The notes: a model not told the origin generated them from the sequence alone. Positions 38,807 through 48,013 are shown, counted from the stretch's first letter. The stretch is 64,000 nucleotides of DNA from Bin87 sp026710825 (GCA_965232815.1 OZ247427.1:3674593-3738592); one strand, 5' to 3'. Program-made: numbers and translations.

Positions 38807-39025
38807 TTATCCCCCGTCCTCGTTCCAGGAGACGAAACGACCGGGGGAAATGACGATCAGGGTCAACCGTTCCTCCGCCAGAAGTTGCGCGGCGAACTCG
38901 GTACCTCGCTCTTCTTCCTCGTAGAGGACGCATGTCCTGCACACCATGTCGTCCAGCCCGCTGTCGGTGATGTGGGGCTGTGAAGTTGGCTGGAGCGTCG
39001 GCCATGTTGGAGGTCCCTTCTGCAT
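38807..39025 (-). CDS. Small hypothetical protein
   Basis: About 72 codons from the ATG at 39025, ending LTLIVISPGRFVSWNEDGG, with CRTC in the middle. An overlapping frame from 39005 begins MADAPANFTAP and resembles the start of the 43321 gene (MVNTPPQFTTP), so a frameshift may have separated start and body. Function unknown. Confidence 0.4.
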   Translation of the reverse strand: MQKGPPTWPTLQPTSQPHITDSGLDDMVCRTCVLYEEEERGTEFAAQLLAEERLTLIVISPGRFVSWNEDGG

Positions 39026-39044
39026 CCGTCGAGGGTTTCGGCAG

Positions 39045-39170
39045 CAGTCGAAACGCGTACTATGACGGCTTTTTGTCGCCGTTTGTCGCTGAGGTCCTTG
39101 TGGTGCTCTTATCTGCGCCACAGCGCGTATATGTGCCTTATATGGCGATTTCTGTGGCGGATCAGATGCC
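39045..39170. repeat. Dispersed repeat, copy A
   Basis: About 120 bases that align with 43905-44025 along their length (AAACGCGT, GGCTT, AGGT, CACAGC, CGTAT, TGTG, TATGG, ATTTCT, TCAG in the same order and spacing). It lies upstream of the minus-strand small gene at 39025. Confidence 0.5.
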
Positions 39171-39203
39171 CGTTTTCGATCGCCCTACGGTGAGCATGGG
39201 GGC

Positions 39204-40541
39204 TCATGTCCCCATGTTGGGCCTAACCGTTGCGGCTGAGAGGATCAGATTACCGAACCGGTTGGAACCATCGGCAACCTCGTCCAGTGCGTCCGCCAAC
39301 CTGTTCAAATCCCTGGTGTGCAAACCCACCCTCTCTCGGCTCCTCAACCTGCACCCAAGACCATTGATTTCGGCATCTCGATCCTCGAACAGTCGCCCAT
39401 CATCGGCGTAGAACAGCAACGTACTACCGCCGTACATCCAGTCTGCCCAGAATTGAGTTGGGTTTGATTTCTTGAATTGGATGAAATCTGGCAACTCTTC
39501 GCCGGCGCTGTCTTTGGAGGAGTGCTGCGAGACGACCACAACGACCAATCCGAGACTAGACGGTACGAGCCCCCACTCCTCGTGATCTCCCTCGCCGGAA
39601 GGTCGGTAGTCGCCTGCTAAATCCGCACCCATGCGACGCAGTCTTTCCGGTCCGGCAGAGAACCGGTAGGCATCAATCAATGCCCGCGCCACATATGGCA
39701 AGAAGATGGGATACGGGGTGTTTCCTTTGACTAGGTTGGACCCGTGCAAAGTGCTTTTGGCGGAAAACATCGTTGTCGGCTCGGCATAGTACCGGCTGTC
39801 CTTGTGGACGTTGCTAACCAGCCCGTAAGTGTGAGTGTAGCGTTCCAGGATGTGCTCCACCTTGGGCGCATCGATACCCATTGCCCGCAACCGTGGATTC
39901 ACGCCGGACTCCCCGAATCGCCGAACTATTTCCGCTTTATGTTCCGGCGCCAACTGCTCGTACAGGTTGGTCAAGGAGTGACTGGGCGTCACGGTCCGTT
40001 CGGACCGAATCCAATACGCTTTGAGCGCGGTTTCTGTCGCCGTGAACAGGAACAACAGCGGCGGCATAATTTCTTTGAGGGTTTCGGGCAACCGCCTTGT
40101 AGGCATCAATATCCAGAACTTTTCGAGGTATTCCTCAGCAAATTCAGTCATAAGGTCGGGGTCGCCATATTGGTCTATGACGGTTGCGTCCTGGACGGTC
40201 CCCTCGGAGGTGGGAAACAATATTCCTTCACTCTGGCGGATAGCGCCCGGATACTGCAAGGACACCCATCGTTTGCCGGTACTCCGATGCCCCAGTATCT
40301 GTGCATATTTCCGTTGGACGTCGCCGCTTTCCGCACCTGTGGGCGGGACGTGAGCCGGCTTTTGGTTGGAGGTATCAAGCCATACGCGTTCCGAAACTTG
40401 TTTGCCACAAACGGTGCAGGCGAATGCGATGTGGTGTTGGGACGCGGCAGAGAGCCACGGGATGCCCAAACGGTAGGTCTCGTACGATATTGGTTCCAAT
40501 TCTCGCTGTTCGCCGCATTGATGGCATCTGCCCTGCGTCAT
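39204..40541 (-). CDS. Zinc-ribbon and HEPN-like protein
   Basis: A 445-residue protein. The N-terminus has two Cys pairs (CHQCGE at 6-9 and CTVCGK at 42-45), a zinc ribbon. Residues 163-197 (LFLFTATETALKAYWIRS, then PSHSLTNLYEQL) look like the helix pair of a HEPN domain, although no R-x4-6-H motif follows directly; HILERYTHTYG could supply the His. The ATG at 40541 was preferred to the longer frame from 40628. It is a single-gene unit. A sensor or toxin role in defence is inferred from the HEPN-like region only. Confidence 0.6.
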   Translation of the reverse strand: MTQGRCHQCGEQRELEPISYETYRLGIPWLSAASQHHIAFACTVCGKQVSERVWLDTSNQKPAHVPPTGAESGDVQRKYAQILGHRSTGKRWVSLQYPGAIRQSEGILFPTSEGTVQDATVIDQYGDPDLMTEFAEEYLEKFWILMPTRRLPETLKEIMPPLLFLFTATETALKAYWIRSERTVTPSHSLTNLYEQLAPEHKAEIVRRFGESGVNPRLRAMGIDAPKVEHILERYTHTYGLVSNVHKDSRYYAEPTTMFSAKSTLHGSNLVKGNTPYPIFLPYVARALIDAYRFSAGPERLRRMGADLAGDYRPSGEGDHEEWGLVPSSLGLVVVVVSQHSSKDSAGEELPDFIQFKKSNPTQFWADWMYGGSTLLFYADDGRLFEDRDAEINGLGCRLRSRERVGLHTRDLNRLADALDEVADGSNRFGNLILSAATVRPNMGT

Positions 40542-40770
40542 AGGTATCCCCGTTTCTGTTAGTCGGAGCGTTTTGAGCCGTAGTCTGGCGGCTGTTTCAT
40601 GAGCATCTTTGGCTCGGGGGTTAATCAAGTGCTGGAAACTCCCCGCGCCTGACCAACATTTTGGTGAAGAGGAGCGCCAAGCTTGTATCCGAGCAGTATG
40701 GGAATGGAGGAAGAGAGAGCAAATTTGCGTTATCCAACAATTGGCGCAAATGCCTCACGAATTGACGATG

Positions 40771-42126
40771 TCAACCGATCGGCGGCGCCTGGTTCAACCC
40801 GGCTATCCGCTCGCACCACTGCGCCGCGCCCAGGATCCTACCCTCCTGCGCCCACGGTCCTCCGAACTGCACCGCCATGGGCATCCCCAGCTCGCTCAGG
40901 CCCGTCGATACCACCACCGTGGGCAGGCCGGCCGCCGTCCACGGCGCCTGGAACGCCGCATCGCCGGTGGTGTTCAGGTCACGGGGAGCCGGCGCGGGTA
41001 TCGCCGGCGTCATCACGACGTCGACCCTGGCGACCATCTCGCTCATGTCGGCGCGGAACTGACGCCGCAGCCGCTGGGCCTTCAGGTACGCCGACGTCGG
41101 CATGATCATGCCCATCTCCATGCCGGCGCGGATTCGCGAGCCGTAGTCGGCGGCGCGGATGCGGTGATTGACCCCGTGGACTCCCGAGCACTCGACGTTC
41201 GACACGATGCGCTGGGAGCTGTGGATTATGGCGAAGCTGTCGGGCAAGGGTATTTCCTCGACTTCAGCTCCGGCTTCCGCCAGTTGATTGGCCGCGGCCT
41301 CGGTGTGCGCCCATATTTCCGGCGTGGCATAGTCCTGGAAGTACTGCCGCACCAGCCCGATGCGCGGGGGCCGGTCATGCTCGGCCATCTGCGCGCTGAA
41401 GTCGGGCACAGGTTCGCGCAGGCTGCCGGGATCATTGTCGTCCGCCCCGCTGAGGACGGTCAGCATCAGCGCGGCATCGGCCACCGTTCGGGTCAGGATG
41501 CCCACATGGTCCAGCGACCAGCTCAACGGGGCCACCCCGTAGCGTGAGATGCGCCCGTAGGTGGCCTTCACGCCGACGATGCCGTTGTAGGCTGCTGGCC
41601 GGCAGGTGGACCCGCCGGTCTGCGAACCGAGGGCAGCCGGAACCATCCGCGCCGCCACCGCCGCAGACGACCCGCTGCTGGAGCCGCCGGGGGTGTGCTC
41701 CAGGTTCCAGGGGTTGCGCGTCGGTGAGGGGTCGCCCGAGGCGAACTCGGTGGTGACCGCCTTGCCCAGGATGATCCCACCGGCCGCCTTGATTTTGGCC
41801 ACCGTTGTCGCATCGAAGTCGGGCACGAAATCGGCGTTCACCTTCGAACCGCAGGCGGTGAGCATACCCTCGGTGTAGAAGATGTCCTTCAGGCCCACGG
41901 GTACGCCGTGGATCAGTCCGAGCGGGTCGCCCCGTTGGACCTCGGCCTCCCGCTCTCGGGCCGCCGACAACACGGCGTCGCGGTCGATGGTGACCCACGC
42001 CCGCAGGTCGCCGTCCAGCGCGTCGATGCGCGTCAGCAGCGACTCGGCCAGCGCCACCGGCGACAGGGTCCCTTCGCGAATCTGCGCGGCGGCTTCTGCC
42101 ACCGAAAGCTCGTGGAGTTCAGGCAT
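40771..42126 (-). CDS. Amidase (amidase signature family)
   Basis: A 451-residue amidase-signature enzyme, related in layout to GatA. The Ser-Ser-Lys triad is visible: Lys in GVPVGLKDIFYTEG, the signature HTPGGSSSGSSAAVAA, and the nucleophile Ser in GSQTGGSTCRPAAYNG. No gatB or gatC is nearby, so a catabolic or detoxifying amidase is likely. Intact, and the best example of metabolic cargo in the island. The ATG at 42126 agrees with the family start. Confidence 0.9.
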   Translation of the reverse strand: MPELHELSVAEAAAQIREGTLSPVALAESLLTRIDALDGDLRAWVTIDRDAVLSAAREREAEVQRGDPLGLIHGVPVGLKDIFYTEGMLTACGSKVNADFVPDFDATTVAKIKAAGGIILGKAVTTEFASGDPSPTRNPWNLEHTPGGSSSGSSAAVAARMVPAALGSQTGGSTCRPAAYNGIVGVKATYGRISRYGVAPLSWSLDHVGILTRTVADAALMLTVLSGADDNDPGSLREPVPDFSAQMAEHDRPPRIGLVRQYFQDYATPEIWAHTEAAANQLAEAGAEVEEIPLPDSFAIIHSSQRIVSNVECSGVHGVNHRIRAADYGSRIRAGMEMGMIMPTSAYLKAQRLRRQFRADMSEMVARVDVVMTPAIPAPAPRDLNTTGDAAFQAPWTAAGLPTVVVSTGLSELGMPMAVQFGGPWAQEGRILGAAQWCERIAGLNQAPPIG

Positions 42127-42476
42127 GATTCAACCTCGTGGGCGGCGGCGCTGGCCGAACTGGGCGATGTCTCTCCGGCGCAGATCCTGGTATCCGATCC
42201 AAGTCTTTGCTCTGGGTCATGTTGCTGAAACGCCAGCACGGGTGGGAGTACCAAGCCGCAAGATACTCTGCTGACACGTGGCTGTCCAGAACTGGTTGAG
42301 TCTCACGCCCACTCGCTTCCCGTCAAACAGTCATTGCGAGGGAAGAGCCGCAATCTGGTTGCTGGTGAGAGCCGTGTTTCAGGTAACGTGAACGCTATAG
42401 CGCAGAGTTCCACGCGATAACAAAATGGGCACGCGTGAGGTCCATTGCCTTTCGGCGCTTTTGTTGGGCCGCTCGG
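42127..42476. other. Intergenic stretch
   Basis: About 350 bases between the HAD gene and the amidase on the same strand; no gene or strong structure seen. The amidase promoter probably lies here. Confidence 0.4.
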
Positions 42477-43313
42477 TTAAGGCTCAAGGGATGCCATCAG
42501 ATATGTAGGTCTGTCCGTCTCGGGGAGCCTGGACGGATCGGCAATCGCGACCCCAGTTCCCATCAACACCGACGCTATTCCCACTTGATTGGCTCCTCTG
42601 ATGTCAGTGCCCGGCGTATCTCCGATCATCACCGCATCTCGGGTACCGGAGCGGCGGAACGCCTCTTCGAACATGGCGGGATGAGGCTTGCCCAACCGAC
42701 TGAACACGAGGTCGTTCCGGGCAGGATACCGGAGCGCGATGGCGGCCTCGAACATCAACGCCACAGCGCCGCTGGCAAAGCCGAAGCCTTCTCCTTCCGG
42801 ATATATCACGTCCGGGTTCGGTAGCACGAGGTGAGGCGTCTCGCCCTGGTCTATCTTCCGGAACAAGTTCGTCAGAACCGTCCCGGTGGCCTCCAGAAAC
42901 GGGAAGCCCAATTGGTCGCCGATCACCAGCACATCGAAATCATCCTCAAACGAAACCGCCTCCCCGCCAGCAGCTCGGACGTAGTCAGCGCTGTCTTCCG
43001 TTCCCAACACGACGCATCTCGAACCGGCGATGGCAAGATCTGAAAAATGGCCGGATAGCAGGGTCCCTGCGGTTATGATTCGGTCGGCGTCAATGTCCAA
43101 CGCCAGTTCCCGGTACCGTCTTGCACGGGTCTCGGGAAGCGCAGAGGCATCGTTGGTCAAAACGAAATAGGGCTTGTTCAGCGAATTGAGCCGGTCAATG
43201 GCCTCCGGAGCTCCCGGAACGGCGCCAGGCCACCGGGCCAGGACGCCGTCGGAATCGAACAGGAGCACCTCGAACTTGCGGGGCAATCCATCCAGCGTGA
43301 TCGATTGGGCCAT
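42477..43313 (-). CDS. HAD-superfamily IIA (NagD-like) phosphatase
   Basis: A 278-residue phosphatase. HAD motif I is LLFDSDGVL (with the first Asp as nucleophile), motif II FVLTND, Lys in RLGKPHPAMFEEA, and motif III VMIGDTPGTDIRGANQVGI. The layout with a large cap between motifs II and III matches the NagD subfamily acting on sugar or nucleotide phosphates. The ATG at 43313 has AGGTGA upstream; the longer frame from 43349 would overlap the preceding small gene. Likely third in a minus-strand operon of small genes. Confidence 0.88.
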   Translation of the reverse strand: MAQSITLDGLPRKFEVLLFDSDGVLARWPGAVPGAPEAIDRLNSLNKPYFVLTNDASALPETRARRYRELALDIDADRIITAGTLLSGHFSDLAIAGSRCVVLGTEDSADYVRAAGGEAVSFEDDFDVLVIGDQLGFPFLEATGTVLTNLFRKIDQGETPHLVLPNPDVIYPEGEGFGFASGAVALMFEAAIALRYPARNDLVFSRLGKPHPAMFEEAFRRSGTRDAVMIGDTPGTDIRGANQVGIASVLMGTGVAIADPSRLPETDRPTYLMASLEP

Positions 43314-43320
43314 GGTTGGT

Positions 43321-43521
43321 TCACCTACGGTTCGTTTCGCGCCTACCAATATAAGATAGCCCCCACAAGGCGTCGATGAAGTCCTCGAACCAACCGGAGT
43401 GGGCCTCGGTCGTCGGGTTTGCAGACGGGCGATTGAAGATCACCAGATGAAGTAGTCGGGGCAGCCACGAATACTCGGTTGCGATGATGGGGGTTGTGAA
43501 TTGAGGTGGGGTGTTGACCAT
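43321..43521 (-). CDS. Small hypothetical protein
   Basis: 66 codons (MVNTPPQFTTPIIATEYSWL at the start), ending seven bases before the HAD start, so probably coupled to it. Its first codons and upstream bases resemble those at 39005 (CTCCAACATGG, CCCC). Function unknown. Confidence 0.4.
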   Translation of the reverse strand: MVNTPPQFTTPIIATEYSWLPRLLHLVIFNRPSANPTTEAHSGWFEDFIDALWGLSYIGRRETNRR

Positions 43522-43557
43522 GTTGGAGGACCCGCCAGGAGTCGTCGGTGGCTTTTC

Positions 43558-43704
43558 TTACAGGGTGAAGAAAATTCCTGCCTGGCCGACGGTTACGCTC
43601 CAGATCGGCAGTCTTTCCGTGCTGCCCGGGGTCTTCAGGATCTCGCTGGCCTTGCGAAGCACGAGACCGGTTGCGCCGCGGAACAGGTTCTTGAGTGTTG
43701 CCAT
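43558..43704 (-). CDS. Small hypothetical protein
   Basis: 48 residues (MATLKNLFRGATGLVLRKAS..) with a strong AGGAGG seven bases upstream of the ATG at 43704, which argues that it is translated. An amphipathic N-terminus, no known family. Possibly heads the operon 43704-42477 with the repeat copy B in its leader. Confidence 0.55.
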   Translation of the reverse strand: MATLKNLFRGATGLVLRKASEILKTPGSTERLPIWSVTVGQAGIFFTL

Positions 43705-43904
43705 TTGGGGGCCTCCTGAATGGCGGGCCGATCCCAATGGCTTGCCTGAGGCGCGCCGAAGAGATCGGCTGCGCCGGGTGTGTGACCGGTGGTCCCTGTC
43801 ATGGTTGGGTGTGAAGCTGCCAGCTTTTTCTGGGATGGGTCTAGGAACCAAATCAGTCCCAGTAATGCTAGTGAATCGGGGAACGCGGTTGGTGTTGAAC
43901 AAGA

Positions 43905-44025
43905 CCCTCAAAACGCGTGCTGTGAGGGCTTCTGCCGGCGCTAAAGGGGGAAAGGTGTCTTTATCGCCCTTTTTGGTCTCACAGCTCGTATCTGTGGCCT
44001 GTATGGGCATTTCTCAGGCTGGTCA
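43905..44025. repeat. Dispersed repeat, copy B
   Basis: Homologous to 39045-39170. It lies between divergent genes (43704 minus, 44133 plus). The segment GGGCATTTCTCAGG near its right end recurs at 61648-61661, upstream of the excisionase gene. Confidence 0.5.
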
Positions 44026-44132
44026 GGCTCGTCGCATAATGAATGTGTGGGCTGACGCTTTCCGACGATGAATCAGGTATTCGCGGCGAAACATTCAGGC
44101 GCGAAGATGGCATGGCGTAGCTGGAGCCGGCA

Positions 44133-44603
44133 ATGGATCGTGGGAAGTGGTCACAGCAGGGTGTTCCGCACCGGGGATGGGTATTCCAGTTCCTGGAGGA
44201 TCTGGGCGACCTTGACGGAACGTGCGAGATGTGCGAGACGCAGTCAATCCGGTATGTCCACTACATGGCGCACCCGGATTACGATGATGTGCTCGGGGTG
44301 GGTAGTGTGTGCGCCGGGCACATGGAGGAAGATTACGCCGCGGCTCGGGAACGCGAGAAACAGGCCAGGTCCAGGTTCAATCGTCGAGTGCGCTGGCTGG
44401 AAGCCAGGTGGCGAGTTTCAGCGAGGGGTAATCACTACCTGAACCGCAACGGGTTCAATGTCGTCGTGCACCGACGGTCGGGCCTTTGGGCATACCGGAT
44501 AGAGGAACGGGTGACGGGGGAGTGGTGGAGTGATTCCGGATTCTCCTCGGAGAACGACGCCAAGCTCGCTGCGTTCGAAACCTACGCGGGTCAGCAGGGA
44601 TAG
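44133..44603 (+). CDS. Small Cys/His metal-binding protein
   Basis: A 156-residue protein with CEMCET early and VCAGHMEEDY later, giving a possible C2-CH zinc site, then a basic middle (RRVRWLEARWRV) and a C-terminal NGFNVVVHRRSGLWAYRI domain. GGAG stands six bases before the ATG. It resembles small zinc proteins of phages and islands but I cannot name the family. Confidence 0.65.
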   Translation: MDRGKWSQQGVPHRGWVFQFLEDLGDLDGTCEMCETQSIRYVHYMAHPDYDDVLGVGSVCAGHMEEDYAAAREREKQARSRFNRRVRWLEARWRVSARGNHYLNRNGFNVVVHRRSGLWAYRIEERVTGEWWSDSGFSSENDAKLAAFETYAGQQG

Positions 44604-44679
44604 GAGTTGCGTTGGTTTCCCTGTGCTTGGGTATTGAACTGGTTTCGCCATCAGTGGCGAGGAGCGGTCGGCCCAAAAA

Positions 44680-44765
44680 TAAATCCCCGCATACGCGGGG
44701 CGATCGATTGGGCGGTGGTGGTCGGGCGGTCGCAGGAAGGAAAATCCTCGCACCTGCGGGGCGTT
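44680..44765 (-). CRISPR. Two-repeat type I-E-like CRISPR remnant, no cas genes
   Basis: Two units on the plus strand, AAATCC-CCGCATACGCGGGGCG (44681-44702) and AAATCC-TCGCACCTGCGGGGCG (44742-44763), match at 18 of 22 positions and start 61 bases apart, the unit length of type I-E arrays. Each contains the short GC hairpin of I-E repeats. A third partial match at ATCCCGTGAGG (44805) is also 61 bases on but is part of another hairpin. There are no cas genes in the window. It could be a decayed array or chance. Confidence 0.4.
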
Positions 44766-44790
44766 TTGTTGGTGGGATGGATGTGAACGA

Positions 44791-44815
44791 CCTCACGGGA
44801 ATGGATCCCGTGAGG
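44791..44815. terminator. Hairpin between convergent genes
   Basis: CCTCACGGGA-ATGGA-TCCCGTGAGG, a perfect 10-bp stem with a 5-base loop, between the plus gene ending at 44603 and the minus gene ending at 44859. There is no U tract; a bidirectional stop is plausible. Confidence 0.4.
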
Positions 44816-44858
44816 TCGTATCGCGTTGGTTCTGGCAGTCACTTGCGGCTTTGGAAAA

Positions 44859-45882
44859 TCAGTTGCCGGGGATGTTGCATGCTGGTTGGCTCTGGTCTTG
44901 AACGATGATGTCGTCCCTGTCGCAAAAGCTTCCCAGTGGCTCGATGAGGATGGGCCCGAGAGGCTCTACGTTCACGAACCCGCTACGGGTGCTTATGAAG
45001 ATGTACCTGGCCTCGAGCCGGTATGCCTTGACTATTCGTAAGCGGTCTCCTGTTTCGGGATTGGTCCAGTCGCCTTGGTAAACATTCATGTTGAATGTCG
45101 CCCTCACCACGGGGATTTGCGGGTGAAGTGCTTGGACATGGCCGCATACCGATGTCACGAACCTGGGATTGTTGCCGAACATTTCCCAATCCAGTTCTTG
45201 CGCCCTCTCGATAGTGGCATTGGCGAATGCTTTTCCCAAGGGGTGTTCTTTAATCAGGTCGGGATACCGTTGTGTTGGCAAGTCCCACTCGATTCGGTCC
45301 AGGATTCCCTGTGGCGTTGATTCGTGCAGGAATGGTTCTCTGTGATTTTGAAACTCACAATCCTCGGGCGTGGTCCATTCGATAGGTCCGGCCGGCGGGA
45401 GGAACTGGTCGTAGTCAGCTTGGCTCAACAGTTTCCAGTACGGCGTGTCCGGCGGTCGCGGCGTGTTGGTGGGCGTTCGGGACCGGGGTGGGCGTCGGAG
45501 TTGGCCGTGCCAGTATTACTGCGCCGTCCTGTTGAGTCAGTTTTGCGCGGGTTGGCGTGGCTACGGGGCTGTCGGTCTCTGGGGTCTGGGTGGCGAATGC
45601 GGGCCGCTCCACAGTCGGATTTTCGCCGTTGTTTTTCGCGGCGCCGGATGAGTCGGCCTCGTTGTTGGAGGGGTTGGCGTTGTTGCTGTTGACCTCCTGG
45701 GTGGCGGGCTGATTTGCTGCAGGTGCCTGCGTAGTGGTGGTCTCCAGGGTGGCGATCGGCTGCGCGGCACTGTTCTGCTGCTCGGTCGTTTCGGTGGAAT
45801 CTGCTGAACTGCAAGCCAGGACCATTGCTGCCGAGATCGCCAGAGCGGCGATGGTGGTCGTCAGCGTCTTCGGGCTTTTCAT
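44859..45882 (-). pseudogene. Lipoprotein split by a frameshift
   Basis: The first frame (45882-45415) has a lipoprotein signal (TIAALAISAAMVLAC, lipobox VLAC) and a long Thr/Pro/Gln-rich linker ending in ILARPTPTPTPVPN. The folded domain lies in another frame (PPDTPYWKLLSQADYDQFLP and on to 44859) and clearly continues the linker (TPTNTPRPPDTPYW). The shift lies near 45480 in a region with a direct repeat CGACGCCCACC / CGAACGCCCACC, where slippage is likely. Whether it is decay or phase-variable cannot be told. Confidence 0.65.
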
Positions 45883-47161
45883 GATGGTTGTGTTCTCCCT
45901 GAGTAACTCTCCTAGTTAGTGGGTGGTCATAAGCTATCGGTTGCTTCTCGGTTAATGGCAGCGGTTACGTCATCGGTTGGGCTCGGCGAAGCTCGAACCA
46001 AGCGGTGATCACCAAGACCGGAACCGGGCGGCGCCAGTCTGATCTACCGCGCTCGGGTCTTGCCGTGGTGTTTGAGAACTCGCTGCAAGGGTCGAGCCGA
46101 GTCAACCAGAGCCAGAAAATGGGGTGCGCCTCGCGTGAATTCTCCAGCTCCGGGCTTCTACCAAGGGCGCAAGGAACTACGGCGTCGCCGGTACCGGTGA
46201 AGAGTCCGGCGGCGGGGATTGACCCTTTACGTCGTTCGAAGAATTGGACATGGTCCCGCCTCGGCGATTGGAGCACGGGAGGCGGACGGGGGAACGAAGG
46301 GCGGCCTGAAGCAGACGCTTTAACATGGAACCTCCCCACGGGTCCAGGATAGGCAATCTGCGACAACTGCGAACCCACGCGCGAACGCCGTGAGGAGGCA
46401 CGAGAAGTGCCTACCTGTGTCCGTTCGCGCCCAGTGAGCCGCAGTCGGCAGGCGGTAGGGTCCCAGCAGTTGTCGCAGGGACAGCCTGTCCACCCGGGAG
46501 GGTCGCGTCAAGAAGCCGCTGTTTGCTAAAGCGGCAAACGGGTCTCCGCTTATAAAGGAGGCTGGCTATGGTCGCCGGGAGTCTGAAAATATCGACAGGC
46601 AAGCAGCTTTATTGTTGTGCGCTCAATTCCGTTCCTGGGTTCACCTCCGCAAACACGTTCGACTCATTCGCCAACCGGTTACCAACGTAGGACGGCTATT
46701 CGGCGCGGGCGACATTCCCGATCAGAGGAACCGTCGTGGTCTTCCTTAATCCAATACGCTACGAGGCGCGGAGCGGTTCAACGCGGTCGAACATGCCCTC
46801 AACGTGACATTGACCAGCGTGCAGACATTGGACACCGATAACAGCGTCGTGCACTAAGCGCATCCTCTCCTATTTTGTTGACTGGCCGTGGATCGACCGG
46901 TTGGTGTACCACGACGCGAACCCCCGGGTTGGGCTGACTGGCGCCGTACGGACCCGGCCCGGCGGGAGCAACGGACCGAGGAGACGAACCGGCGGAACTG
47001 ATTGCCAATGGTTAGGCGAACCCAAAAGAGCCGGAATAACGGAACCCACGAAAACACAGTACTCTCTGCGTTATGAGAGAGAACTGCGCTCAACCGAAGT
47101 TGCGCCGGACCAATCACCAGCCCAACAGTACACGAACGAATTTGCAAGGAAGGCAATCCCA
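45883..47161. other. Long gene-free region with palindrome copy 2
   Basis: About 1.3 kb without supported genes between divergent membrane-anchored genes. It holds the nested palindrome at 46347-46491. An in-frame extension of the next gene back to 46901 lacks a ribosome site and has a proline/arginine-rich random look. Confidence 0.45.
46347..46491. repeat. Nested palindrome, copy 2
   Basis: The outermost arms are GGATAGGC (46347) and GCCTGTCC (46484). The next are CTGCGACAACTGC (46358-46370) and GCAGTTGTCGCAG (46466-46478), a perfect 13-bp match. Inside are GCGCGAACG and CGTTCGCGC, and the core AGGAGGCA-CGAGA-AGTGCCTACC. Core and GGATAGGC prefix are shared with copy 1 at 9541; the arm sequences differ but pairing is kept. 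Confidence 0.6.
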
Positions 47162-47755
47162 ATGCAGCGGCACAGCCCATCAAGTCGAGAATACCCCGTG
47201 GAGGTCATGAACATATTGGATACCAAGGGAGTTCCCAATAGGAATTTTTTCCTCACGGTTGGGTGCTACTTGCCGGATCACGAGGCGATCATCGTAGTTC
47301 GGGAGGGAGAGGCCGCGTCTGGCAACGGTCCGCAAGATTGGTCAGCGGTGGAAAACATGACACTGAAACTCACCAACCAAGTGGCGCATAGTCCCGACGT
47401 CGCTATAACTGTCAGTAAAGTCGATTTTGACAAAGCACCGATAGTACTCCTTATGGCCGTGTTCACCACACTAGCTATCCCGTTGGGCGCAGCGTACGCA
47501 AATTGGTTCAACGTAATCGATCCGCCCGTATTCGAATGGGGAGTCGCGGCAGGAACCTCCGGCGGGCTTGTCGCAACGGCCAATGTTGGATACTACGTCA
47601 ATAAGCTGCTTCGAAGAGCCAACGCCATCGCGAAATCGCTCCGTACGCACCGCAGTATCAACAGACCCGACGCCGTCCACGAATACGCGACACACGAACG
47701 GCAGGTGAGGATAGTCCCTACTCGCTGGCCCACGGTTCGTGATTACAACCTATGA
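47162..47755 (+). CDS. Two-helix membrane protein
   Basis: A 197-residue protein with an N-terminal soluble part (GCYLPDHEAIIVVREGEAAS) and two C-terminal membrane segments (VLLMAVFTTLAIPLGAAY; WGVAAGTSGGLVATANVGYYV), then a basic tail. The ATG at 47162 has AAGGAAGG nine bases upstream. No family recognised. Confidence 0.6.
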   Translation: MQRHSPSSREYPVEVMNILDTKGVPNRNFFLTVGCYLPDHEAIIVVREGEAASGNGPQDWSAVENMTLKLTNQVAHSPDVAITVSKVDFDKAPIVLLMAVFTTLAIPLGAAYANWFNVIDPPVFEWGVAAGTSGGLVATANVGYYVNKLLRRANAIAKSLRTHRSINRPDAVHEYATHERQVRIVPTRWPTVRDYNL

Positions 47756-48013
47756 TCCCGATTGCTGACTCACAGACCCGACCGATTCCGTGTAATCAGG
47801 ATTGCTTACCAAGCATCGGTTCACCGCCGGGAGCACGTCGATCCGGGTATGGTCAACTGGCTCAGTAAGGAAAGGCCCGGATCCGCAATATGAACACGTT
47901 CGCAAAATCGCTGTGCTGTTCAGGCTGGGAGCGGAGCAGGCAAGCCTTTTCTGAGGTACCCGTGCCGGGACTACATCATACCGTTGAACCGGATATGAAC
48001 TCCCGGAGAGGCT

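Noticed and set aside
39744..40562. 272-codon plus-strand frame
   Set aside because: Antisense to the zinc-ribbon/HEPN-like gene, with no ribosome site or recognisable motif.
40609..41547. 312-codon plus-strand frame
   Set aside because: Antisense shadow of the amidase; His/Arg-rich composition typical of a shadow.
44805..44815. Third CRISPR repeat 61 bases after the second
   Set aside because: Only ATCC and a few bases match; the site is better explained by the perfect hairpin at 44791-44815.
46901..47161. N-terminal extension of the 47162 membrane protein
   Set aside because: No ribosome site and random-looking Pro/Arg/Gly composition; the ATG at 47162 has a good site.
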